64,000 nt of DNA, taken from contig JAQTTH010000008.1 in assembly GCA_028710895.1 (NCBI GenBank), positions 124,001-188,000 of the forward strand. The letters are read 5' to 3'. The notes under the pieces are model-generated. The model was not told the DNA's origin. It searched no databases and was given only the letters and a program-made list of their open reading frames with translations. The stretch's first letter is position 1. The number at the start of each line of letters is the position of its first letter. The translations under genes and the position numbers were made by a program. Source of the DNA: Paludibacter sp. Lineage in GTDB: Bacteria > Bacteroidota > Bacteroidia > Bacteroidales > Paludibacteraceae. Positions 21,579 through 30,136 of the stretch are shown one piece after another.

Positions 21579-24500
21579 ATGAAACAAATTAAATATATTT
21601 TATCGACTATTCTTTTTGTGATTGGATTTGTACATTCAGTCTCTGCACAACAGGGTGTGATTACGACTAAAGTAACCGGTACGGTATTAGAATCGGCTAC
21701 CGGAAAACCATTAGCAGGAGCAAAAGTGTCTATAGCAGGGGTTACATCTTCTATTACTGATGAAAAAGGAAAATTTACGTTGACTAAAAAAATCAAGGGA
21801 GCCGCCCTTGAAATATATGCTCCCGGATTTGCCTCAAGAATAATTCCTCTATTGAATGATTCAAATATAGTCGTAAGTTTGATGGATGAGTCATTTAAGG
21901 GAAGATATGAAGGTATTGCAACGCCGTTTGAATTGACAAATATGCTAAAACAAACAAACGCTGTAAGTAACCACGAAAACCGGGAAGATTACAAATTGGG
22001 TGCAACTTCTATAGAAACAATTCTACAAGGAAGTGTAAACGGATTAAACACTGTTTCAAGAACCGGTGCAGCAGGTGGAGGGGCCAATTTGTATTTGAAT
22101 GGTTTTAATTCATTAAATGCTAATAATCAGCCTTTAATAATTTTAGATGGTGTTCCTTACGAAAACCAAACCACTTATTCGCTTATTACAGGCAATAATG
22201 TAACACCACTTTCTGATATTGATGTGAAAGATATTGAAAATGTTACTGTTTTAAAAACCGGAGCATCAATTTATGGATCACAAGGTGCTAACGGAGCTAT
22301 TCTGATAAATACTATTTCAGCAAAAGATGCAGCAACAAGGATAAACTTCCATGCATACACAGGTGTAAATATGGAGGCTAATACTGATTATAAAATGTTA
22401 GATGCAGCCGGGTATAAAAATTATTTAGTTGATATGCTATCAAGTAAAGGTATGAGTATTAATGACATTCAGGCATTACCTTATATAAACTCTAGCAAGC
22501 CGGTAGTAGAAACATGGGGTATTTCCGGAAATGCTGACTATTATCGTTATAACCAATCAACCAATTGGCAAAACGAAGTATTTAATAATTCGCTCAATCA
22601 AAACTATCATTTAAATGTTACCGGGGGTAATGATGCAGCGCTTTATGCAATTTCATTTGGATATTTAAATCAGGGGGGAGCAGTTGATAAAACCTCTTTC
22701 AATCGTTATTCAACCCGCGTAAATGCCAAAATCAGAATGACTGATTGGTTTAAACTGATTGCTAATATGAGTTTTGTTTACTCAGAAAGAAGTTTATCAT
22801 ACGAAGGACTTAACAGAAACAACAATCCGGTCTACGCAGGTCTTCTGAAGGCTCCTTTTACATCCCCTTACGTGTTTAATGTTCTTAATGAAAGAACAAC
22901 AAACATGGAAAGTGCCGATGTATTTAATATTTCGAATCCAAGAGCAATTATTGATAAAAGTAATACTGCCTCAAACCGGTTCCGTTACTTCGGCAATTTG
23001 AATGGTGTATTTACATTCAACAAATACCTGGATGCTAACATATTGGTCGGGTTGACGACCGATAAATCTGCCGAACGGGTTTTCTTACCTTCAGCAGGAG
23101 TGTACCACACTCCACTGCCGAGTGCTATTGTGATAAATGAGGCTCAACAACTTAGAGATCATTTCCTGCAAATAAATGCAGATGCAAAACTTACTTATAA
23201 ACGTACATTTAACTTCGTACATGATTTAACCGTACATTTAGGTTCAAGATATCAATCAAGCACTTCCGAACTGGATTGGGGTAAATCCTACAACTCATCG
23301 AGCGATGAGATGAAAACACTGGGAGATGGAATGAATGCTTTAGCTCAAATGGGAGGATCAATTGGTGACTGGAATACAATTTCTAACTACTTAAATGTTG
23401 ATTACGGCTATTTGAATCGTTACTTTTTATCGTTTAATGGCGCGCTCGATGGATCGTCACGCTTTGGTAAGGATGCAAATGGAATTAAGTTGTTTAACGA
23501 CACATATGGTTTATTCCCTTCTGCTTCGGGAGCGTGGTTAATTACATCTGAAGATTTCATGAAATCTCAGAAAGTGGTGGATGTATTGAAATTGAGAGCC
23601 GGATATTCTGTATCGGGTAATGATGATATTGGGAACTATGCTGCTAAAGGTTATTACGTTTCACAAGGTTTATTGGGAGCATATGGTCTAGTTCGAGGAA
23701 ATATTCCAAATGAAAAGCTTAAATGGGAAACAAACTATAAAGGTTTTATAGGCTTGGATGCATCATTCTTTAAAGAAAGATTAAACATCAGTGTTGACAT
23801 TTACGATAGTAAAACTACCGATCTTTTGGGGTTGAGAAATATTAATTCAACTTCAGGTTTAGGAGTTGCTGTTTATAATGATGGTGCACTTGAAAACAAA
23901 GGCATTGATGTTAGTGTCAATGGTCGGGTTATAGATCAAAATAACTTTAAATGGGATTTAGGACTGAATATTTCCAAATATCAGAATACACTCTTATCAA
24001 AATCTATTGATGAAACCTTCACAACAATTGCTGATGGTATGGTAAGAACTAAGGTTGGTTCATCGTTAGGTGAATTTTATGGTTATCAAACTGCCGGCAT
24101 TTTCAGTACTCAGGCCGAAGCCACTGCTGCCAATCTGAAAATCAAAAACACAGATGGCACTGAAGTGGCATTCAAAGCCGGCGACGTAAAATTTGTAGAT
24201 CGTTACAAAGATGGTTATATTGACGAAAAAGACATGACAGTCATTGGTAATCCTAACCCGACATTCTTTGGTGCCATCACGAATCGTTTTCAATATAAAC
24301 GTTTCACATTAAGTACTTTGTTTAATTTCACTGTAGGAAATTCGGTTTATAATGCCTTAAGAGCTAACCTTGAATCGATGACAAACACTGATAATCAAAC
24401 TATAGCTGCCGGGGCTCGTTGGCAAACAGATGGTCAGATCACCAATATGCCAAAAGCAGTATGGGGAGACCCAATGATGAATTCAAGATTCTCAGATCGT

Positions 24501-24746
24501 TGGATTGAAGATGGTTCATTTATTCGATTAAAAAGTTTGACTCTGGCATATGACCTTCCATTCAATTCCAGTTTCATTAACAGTGCGCAAATATACGTGA
24601 CTGGTAACAATCTTCTGACATTTACTAAATATCTGGGTTACGATCCTGAATTCAACACAAGTTCAAATCCATTGTATTATGGTATTGATACCGGAGTTTC
24701 GGCACAACCAAGAACAGTACTTGTAGGAGTAAGAATTGGATTATAA
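21579..24746 (+). CDS. SusC-type TonB-dependent outer-membrane transporter (second pair)
   Basis: 1,055 residues. Signal peptide (ending SVSAQ), regulatory-like domain (about 30-105, KVTGTVLESATGKPLAGAKV), plug (about 140-245, with NQPLIILDGVPYE and VTVLKTGASIYGSQGANGAI) and a beta-barrel ending VLVGVRIGL. It is only distantly similar to the first SusC of this operon, so the two are unlikely to be a recent duplication and probably take up different fragments. The second susD follows after a 104-base gap in which I found no terminator. Confidence 0.93.
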   Translation: MKQIKYILSTILFVIGFVHSVSAQQGVITTKVTGTVLESATGKPLAGAKVSIAGVTSSITDEKGKFTLTKKIKGAALEIYAPGFASRIIPLLNDSNIVVSLMDESFKGRYEGIATPFELTNMLKQTNAVSNHENREDYKLGATSIETILQGSVNGLNTVSRTGAAGGGANLYLNGFNSLNANNQPLIILDGVPYENQTTYSLITGNNVTPLSDIDVKDIENVTVLKTGASIYGSQGANGAILINTISAKDAATRINFHAYTGVNMEANTDYKMLDAAGYKNYLVDMLSSKGMSINDIQALPYINSSKPVVETWGISGNADYYRYNQSTNWQNEVFNNSLNQNYHLNVTGGNDAALYAISFGYLNQGGAVDKTSFNRYSTRVNAKIRMTDWFKLIANMSFVYSERSLSYEGLNRNNNPVYAGLLKAPFTSPYVFNVLNERTTNMESADVFNISNPRAIIDKSNTASNRFRYFGNLNGVFTFNKYLDANILVGLTTDKSAERVFLPSAGVYHTPLPSAIVINEAQQLRDHFLQINADAKLTYKRTFNFVHDLTVHLGSRYQSSTSELDWGKSYNSSSDEMKTLGDGMNALAQMGGSIGDWNTISNYLNVDYGYLNRYFLSFNGALDGSSRFGKDANGIKLFNDTYGLFPSASGAWLITSEDFMKSQKVVDVLKLRAGYSVSGNDDIGNYAAKGYYVSQGLLGAYGLVRGNIPNEKLKWETNYKGFIGLDASFFKERLNISVDIYDSKTTDLLGLRNINSTSGLGVAVYNDGALENKGIDVSVNGRVIDQNNFKWDLGLNISKYQNTLLSKSIDETFTTIADGMVRTKVGSSLGEFYGYQTAGIFSTQAEATAANLKIKNTDGTEVAFKAGDVKFVDRYKDGYIDEKDMTVIGNPNPTFFGAITNRFQYKRFTLSTLFNFTVGNSVYNALRANLESMTNTDNQTIAAGARWQTDGQITNMPKAVWGDPMMNSRFSDRWIEDGSFIRLKSLTLAYDLPFNSSFINSAQIYVTGNNLLTFTKYLGYDPEFNTSSNPLYYGIDTGVSAQPRTVLVGVRIGL

Positions 24747-24850
24747 TAAATCTCAATCAATAAATTCAACCATAAAAACACACGAAAGAATATTAATTGT
24801 AATTGATACCCTTTCGAAAAATATAAGTGTAAAAATTTAAATTTAAACAC

Positions 24851-26731
24851 ATGAAATTACTTAAAACAACAATTGGTATTACCTTTTTTGCTTTGTTATC
24901 TGTTTCGTTCAGTTCATGCCAGGACATGATAGATACAAACGCAAAAGAAGTTGTGGAATCATCCGAGAACTACCATAATGTTTACGATGCTGACAATGCT
25001 ATCTGGGGATTATACGGTAAGGTACAGAACCTGGCCGAAAACGTTGTTGTACTCAATGAACTACGTGCCGATTTAATGGACGTAACTTCCAATGCAACTC
25101 AGGACCAGGTAGATTTGAGCTTACACAAGGAAACAGCTGCTAATAAATATTGTGATCCTACTCCATTTTATGAAGTGATTCTGAATGCGAACGATATTTT
25201 GTACAATTTCAAGAAAATGCTTGCAGATAACAGAATATCGAAGGAAAATTATGGTCCGCGTTATTCAGATGTTATGGCTATTCGTTGTTGGGCCTACTTA
25301 CAGTTAGGAATGCATTTTAAAGATGTGGCTTACGTTACAAATCCATTGCAATCTATCGATTCTTTAGAAATTAAAGGGTTATTCCCCACAAAAAGTCTTG
25401 ATGATTTAATTCCAATACTTATAAGTGAAATGGAAAGTTTGCCAACCCTGGAAACCAATACAATTTCGTCGTTTTATAGCAAAACAATTACAGATAACAG
25501 TAAGTCTTTCTACCTCAATCTACAATTCGTTGATAAACATATATTGTTAGGTGATTTGTATTTGTGGAATGATCAATTTGTGGAGGCCGCAACCCAATAT
25601 AAAGCTTATATGGATGCTGCAGATGCACTTTCATCAAAAACAAATATCAAAAACAAAATAAGCACATGGGTTTGGGCAGGTTCTAATGAACCTCGTTTCC
25701 AGATCACCTATCAACGCTATAAAGACCAAGATGTTACGTCATTCCGGAATATGTGGAAAGAAATTTTTTATCGTGGTTCAACGGATGCAGGCACATCGGG
25801 AACTGTCGGGTTACAGGATGAAATGATTTGGATGATGAGTTTTAGTGGATCATCTAATTCAGTTAGTCCCTTTATTAAACTATTTGCCAATACTGGTCAG
25901 GGACAATATCAGTTAAAGCCATCATCGTATGCTATTGATAGTTTATGGAATACACAGGTACAACAATCAAATGGCTTTATGTTTGATGGTAGAGGTCGTG
26001 AATCGTCTTATGATTATGTAAATGGTCAGCCAGTAGTACTGAAATATTTGTACGATTACTATGCAGTAGGCAATACAGATGCGAATAAAACAATACATTT
26101 GAATTATTACAATTTCACAAATCAATATTCAAAACCCGGTAAATGGTTTTTATATAGAGCTGCACTTTTACATTTACGTTATGCAGAAGCAGCAAACAGA
26201 GCCGGTTATCCAAGACTTGCATACGCTTTGTTGAATAACGGAGTAAAATCGAATTTCGAATGGCTTAAGTCTGATAGAACAACAAGATCAGATAAATTTG
26301 GAGTTGAATACAGTAGTTTTCCACCAGCAAATGATTCTGTTGCAGCTGTACCCTACCCTGCCCCATTTTATTTGGATGCACGTCAAAACGATGCTCCATA
26401 TACATTCCTACGCTCACCGTGGAGAGATAATGGTGGTATCAGAGGTAGAGCATTCCTGGTGAACATAACTAAACCTGCAGACATTATTACTACAGCAGAC
26501 TCAATTCAATGGATTGAAAAAGCATTAATCAAAGAAGCTGCTTTGGAATGTGGATTTGAAGGACAACGTTGGGGAGATTTGCTACGTATAGCACGCCGAA
26601 ATAATAAAAAAGATGGTGCTGCAAGTGTTGCAACAATTATGAACGCAGCTGTTGCACACAAATTTAATGCAGGTGCCGCTGGAAGTGCAACAATTACTGA
26701 TGAAAATCTGTTTTTACCAATGAAGAAATAA
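24851..26731 (+). CDS. SusD/RagB-type surface lipoprotein (second pair)
   Basis: 626 residues, longer than a typical 500-570-residue SusD. Lipoprotein signal with Cys23 followed by QDMIDT. The TPR-like helices (MAIRCWAYLQLGMHFKDVAYV) and the C-terminal EAALECGFEGQRWGDLLRIARR pattern identify the family. Extra length lies in the middle (about 250-430), where loops rich in Ser/Gly/Asn probably extend the binding face. It is the last gene of the operon and is followed by a stem-loop at 26746. Confidence 0.9.
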   Translation: MKLLKTTIGITFFALLSVSFSSCQDMIDTNAKEVVESSENYHNVYDADNAIWGLYGKVQNLAENVVVLNELRADLMDVTSNATQDQVDLSLHKETAANKYCDPTPFYEVILNANDILYNFKKMLADNRISKENYGPRYSDVMAIRCWAYLQLGMHFKDVAYVTNPLQSIDSLEIKGLFPTKSLDDLIPILISEMESLPTLETNTISSFYSKTITDNSKSFYLNLQFVDKHILLGDLYLWNDQFVEAATQYKAYMDAADALSSKTNIKNKISTWVWAGSNEPRFQITYQRYKDQDVTSFRNMWKEIFYRGSTDAGTSGTVGLQDEMIWMMSFSGSSNSVSPFIKLFANTGQGQYQLKPSSYAIDSLWNTQVQQSNGFMFDGRGRESSYDYVNGQPVVLKYLYDYYAVGNTDANKTIHLNYYNFTNQYSKPGKWFLYRAALLHLRYAEAANRAGYPRLAYALLNNGVKSNFEWLKSDRTTRSDKFGVEYSSFPPANDSVAAVPYPAPFYLDARQNDAPYTFLRSPWRDNGGIRGRAFLVNITKPADIITTADSIQWIEKALIKEAALECGFEGQRWGDLLRIARRNNKKDGAASVATIMNAAVAHKFNAGAAGSATITDENLFLPMKK

Positions 26732-26745
26732 ACTTTAGACTCATC

Positions 26746-26779
26746 TCACAGCTTCTTTCATGTTTCTGAGAAGCTGTGA
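26746..26779 (+). terminator. Stem-loop after the SusCD operon
   Basis: An 11-base perfect stem, TCACAGCTTCT with AGAAGCTGTGA, around a 12-base loop, 15 bases after the susD stop. The following T-run is poor (ATGTGTTTCTG), so it may attenuate or protect the 3' end rather than fully terminate. Confidence 0.55.
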
Positions 26780-26850
26780 ATGTGTTTCTGTAGTGTATTA
26801 TATTCCATACAAAAATACATTTTTCCATTCTCGTTGGTTGAAAGAAAGTG

Positions 26851-26858
26851 TAGTTTTG
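26851..26858 (+). promoter_or_regulatory. -7 promoter element of the following T9SS protein gene
   Basis: TAGTTTTG followed by C matches TAnnTTTGC, 47 bases upstream of the ATG at 26905 and after the preceding stem-loop. No clear -33 TTTG was found at standard spacing. Confidence 0.4.
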
Positions 26859-26904
26859 CATTGTTCATTACAAAATATTGAATTAACAACTAAAAATTTA
26901 TATC

Positions 26905-29721
26905 ATGAAAAAACTTTTTACTCTACTGGCAGTAATTGCCGCAACATCTTTTTACACAGTCAAGGCAGACTGGGTAAAGAATGTTCAGATTGCCTATTAT
27001 GATTTTACGCTTGCGCCATCGCCGGCATTTACTACTGCCGCTTCAAATCTCTCCGGAAACACGGCTGCAGGTATAACTAATGTACCCCTTACAGGTGCTA
27101 CAGGTGGATACATGTACTGTGCAGGTAGTGGTTCAGGTGGACGTGGTAATAAAATTACGAACATAACTGCTACTACTGCAAGACAGGATACAGTTTATTA
27201 TGAATTTGACTGGAATCCTTATAAGTTATTAGGACAAGCCAACTCTACCGGTACTTCAGGAACAGAACCAGCATCTTATGGTGTTTGTAATATACGTGGA
27301 GCCAATGATAGTATTATATTTGGTTTGTGGTACGAGCGTTGGAGCTTGAAAGCAGGTACAAATTATAATACTAGTACAGGTACTGAACCATTGGGTGACC
27401 TTCACTTATTGAACATAAGTGCTGACACTTTGAATCCTATGCCAGCAAGAATTGTTACTCGTACAGTGAATGCAACACAGACATCTTATTATACAAATAC
27501 ACTGTTGCCGTATGCAATGCTTGATCCGGGTTATACTGCATCGACTACTTTCCCGTCACCTTCGAGCTATTATGCTGCTAAATGTGATAGTATCAACAAA
27601 TCAACAGATTTGGGGCCAACCTTTAAAATGTCTAATTGGTATCATGTTAAAGCTGTTATAGATTTTATGAATAAAAGAATCATATCATTCGAAATCACTT
27701 TGACAGGTACAGAAAACAAGAGAACTTTCACCAATTTGCCTTTTGTCAATACAGGTGCAACAGATGTTTCCCGTTTGGAAATTGCAGGAACCCGTGGTAA
27801 AGCTGAAGGTGGTACCGGAAATGGTGTAAACTGTGATATGCAACAACAATTTGATAATATTGATATATATACAATGCACCAGGTTGCAGCAGCAGCTAAT
27901 GTAACAGTAAGATATAAAGATGCTACCGGAACAGAAATTTATACTGCAAGAGTAGCTCAAAATCAGGCAGTAAATTCTGTTTATAAAGCCGTTGCCGGTG
28001 ATAAAATAAATATTATTTATGGAGGAGATTATTATATTTATGATGCTACTTCTGTTGATAGTGTTACTGTAGCTACAGGTGGAAGCGAAATTAACCTTAT
28101 TTTCAATAAAGCAAATCCTGTAAAAACTGTTGTTACATTGGCTGGTCCTACAACTGCAGAACTTTACCATGATGTAACAATGAACTTTACTGTAAAAACA
28201 CCAAATTCTGACCCTGTTTCACAAGGAGCAGTGAATATTTTGGTGAATGGCGTGGTGAAAAACTCTATTGTTCCGGATGTTTTGGGTATGGGCTCTGTTA
28301 CGTTCCCTAATTTATTGGTAGGTACTGAAAACATTAAAGCCGTTTATGTTGGAGATAGAATAGCATATACAAGCAGTGATACTGTAGGTGTTGCTGTTGA
28401 AATAACTCCATCATTAGCTAATGAAATTCCTTATCCTGTTTATTATGACCTAGGTACTATGCCGGAGATATTTAAATACAGAATGAAATATACAAGTGCT
28501 GCAACTCCAAGAGCTAGTATTAATTTTGCTGCAGACTCAGTTTCAAATTTTTCTCTTTCGACAGACTTACCCGAAACTACAATCAAAACTAAGTATGCTA
28601 CCTGGGGAGCTTATGGTTTCACTACTCCTGGTAAAACTGCTGATTACTACGGTGCATCTGATGCATTCAATGTGCCTTATGGTAATGGAACAAATCCAAC
28701 ATGGATGCTGTTTAAAACTCCTTGGTTAAACAAAGGCGCATATAATATTTATATGAACCAACGTACAAATCTTGATGGTGGTATGAAAACTACTGTTACA
28801 ATGGATGGAAAAACACTATATTATCCAAATGCAGAATTGAACGGATTTAGTATCAGAGGTGGTAACAACAACAAAAGAAGATGGAATGCGAACACGAATG
28901 ATGGTTTGAATCAGATGTCTTATTTGGGTTCGGTTGTTGTTGATGCTTCAGGACAGCATGATTTAAAATTGACATGTACCAGTACAGGCGAAAGTAGTGC
29001 TAACCAGATTGCATGGCTAGACATGATGGAATTCATTCCTGTAGATCAGGACTCAGTAAACGTAAATATTAGCGCTGCATCCGGCCTCGCAAAAACCTAT
29101 TTCCCATTATTTAATTCGGGTGGTTACGCAAGTAATGCTACTGCTTCATTCATAACTTATGCAAGTAGTAATGAATTGTCAGTTCCTTATCAGGTTGTAG
29201 ATCCAACTGTTTACACAACTAATCCATATACACTTCAACACTTAGGTGTTACAGATCCTGGCTTAGGGTTACTCGGAATTGATTACGTAGTAATATTCAA
29301 AAATGATCATTGGACACGGGTTAGCGAAGGTGCTGTGAATACTTCAGACTCAACTTATACTTGTAATTTGGCTGATGGAAACTATTATTATCAGGAATAT
29401 AATTATACTGAGAACACATTAACTCCTGGTTCTTTAGGCTCACGTTTATGGATTAAAGATGGTACATTCACAGTTGGAACAACTGCAGTTAAGAATGTAA
29501 GTTCATCAAATATCAAAACATATGCTGTTGGCAGAACTCTTACTGTAAAGGGTATTAAAGCTGGTGCAAAAATCATGGTAACTGACCTTTTGGGTAGAGT
29601 TATGTTGAATGCGGTTTCTACTTCGGATGTATTTACTTCAACAATGAAACAGGGCTCTGTATACATTGTAAAAGTAATTTCGTCAAACGATTCTAATACA
29701 ACGAAAGTGATTATCAAATAA
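26905..29721 (+). CDS. Multidomain T9SS-secreted surface protein of unknown function
   Basis: 938 residues with a signal peptide (1-21, VKA). Residues about 25-330 look like a LamG/concanavalin-type beta-sandwich. Residues about 335-410 form a small repeat (VTVRYKDATGTEIYTA) like InlB/MucBP-type modules. About 412-510 is an Ig-like domain (VTLAGPTTAELYHDVTMNFTV). About 515-715 repeats the module of the FAS1 lipoprotein at 18083 (FKTPWLNKGAYNIYMNQRT, GQHDLKL, AWLDMMEFIPVDQD). The last about 75 residues are a type A T9SS sorting domain (IMVTDLLGRVMLNAV). No catalytic motif was recognised. Its place after the SusCD operon suggests a surface-bound pectin-binding protein. Confidence 0.78.
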   Translation: MKKLFTLLAVIAATSFYTVKADWVKNVQIAYYDFTLAPSPAFTTAASNLSGNTAAGITNVPLTGATGGYMYCAGSGSGGRGNKITNITATTARQDTVYYEFDWNPYKLLGQANSTGTSGTEPASYGVCNIRGANDSIIFGLWYERWSLKAGTNYNTSTGTEPLGDLHLLNISADTLNPMPARIVTRTVNATQTSYYTNTLLPYAMLDPGYTASTTFPSPSSYYAAKCDSINKSTDLGPTFKMSNWYHVKAVIDFMNKRIISFEITLTGTENKRTFTNLPFVNTGATDVSRLEIAGTRGKAEGGTGNGVNCDMQQQFDNIDIYTMHQVAAAANVTVRYKDATGTEIYTARVAQNQAVNSVYKAVAGDKINIIYGGDYYIYDATSVDSVTVATGGSEINLIFNKANPVKTVVTLAGPTTAELYHDVTMNFTVKTPNSDPVSQGAVNILVNGVVKNSIVPDVLGMGSVTFPNLLVGTENIKAVYVGDRIAYTSSDTVGVAVEITPSLANEIPYPVYYDLGTMPEIFKYRMKYTSAATPRASINFAADSVSNFSLSTDLPETTIKTKYATWGAYGFTTPGKTADYYGASDAFNVPYGNGTNPTWMLFKTPWLNKGAYNIYMNQRTNLDGGMKTTVTMDGKTLYYPNAELNGFSIRGGNNNKRRWNANTNDGLNQMSYLGSVVVDASGQHDLKLTCTSTGESSANQIAWLDMMEFIPVDQDSVNVNISAASGLAKTYFPLFNSGGYASNATASFITYASSNELSVPYQVVDPTVYTTNPYTLQHLGVTDPGLGLLGIDYVVIFKNDHWTRVSEGAVNTSDSTYTCNLADGNYYYQEYNYTENTLTPGSLGSRLWIKDGTFTVGTTAVKNVSSSNIKTYAVGRTLTVKGIKAGAKIMVTDLLGRVMLNAVSTSDVFTSTMKQGSVYIVKVISSNDSNTTKVIIK

Positions 29722-29744
29722 CATCAGAATCAAATTATTTAAAC

Positions 29745-29778
29745 AAAGAGGCAACCTTAATAACAGGTTGCCTCTTTT
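29745..29778 (+). terminator. Rho-independent terminator
   Basis: AAAGAGGCAACCT pairs perfectly with AGGTTGCCTCTTT around a seven-base loop and ends in TTTT, 24 bases after the stop at 29721. Confidence 0.88.
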
Positions 29779-29949
29779 AGCAATAAAAAAGTTAGGTGTG
29801 GAATCTTAATATCAACTAATTAATCAAAATCTTATCTGTATCAGACAGCAAGTGAATTTGTGGTGTACAAATAGACATATTTAAAGTCATATTGAATTCT
29901 TTTTTATAAAAAAGTACAATTTTCCATTAGGTAAGATAACTACTATTTC

Positions 29950-29957
29950 TATCTTTG
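29950..29957 (+). promoter_or_regulatory. -7 promoter element of the BspA-like gene, with long leader
   Basis: TATCTTTG fits TAnnTTTG exactly, about 180 bases before the ATG at 30137. The 415-base gap (29722-30136) otherwise holds the terminator at 29745 and an AT-rich leader with no gene or clear structure. Confidence 0.45.
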
Positions 29958-30136
29958 TATCATAATCAACCCACAATATCAGAAGATTATAATTTACTTA
30001 TAATACCTAAATCAAACAACAATTATCGATAGCAATTTCAATATCCTGTTTCAACAATTTACACACTAAAATTCAGTTGATAATTGATAGTTTTATCTAT
30101 CTCTAAACTAATACATGCATAAATAATAACAAAATT

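Noticed and set aside
29722-30136. Small gene in the gap before the BspA-like gene
   Set aside because: No ORF with start and coding character; only a terminator and promoter-like element are visible.
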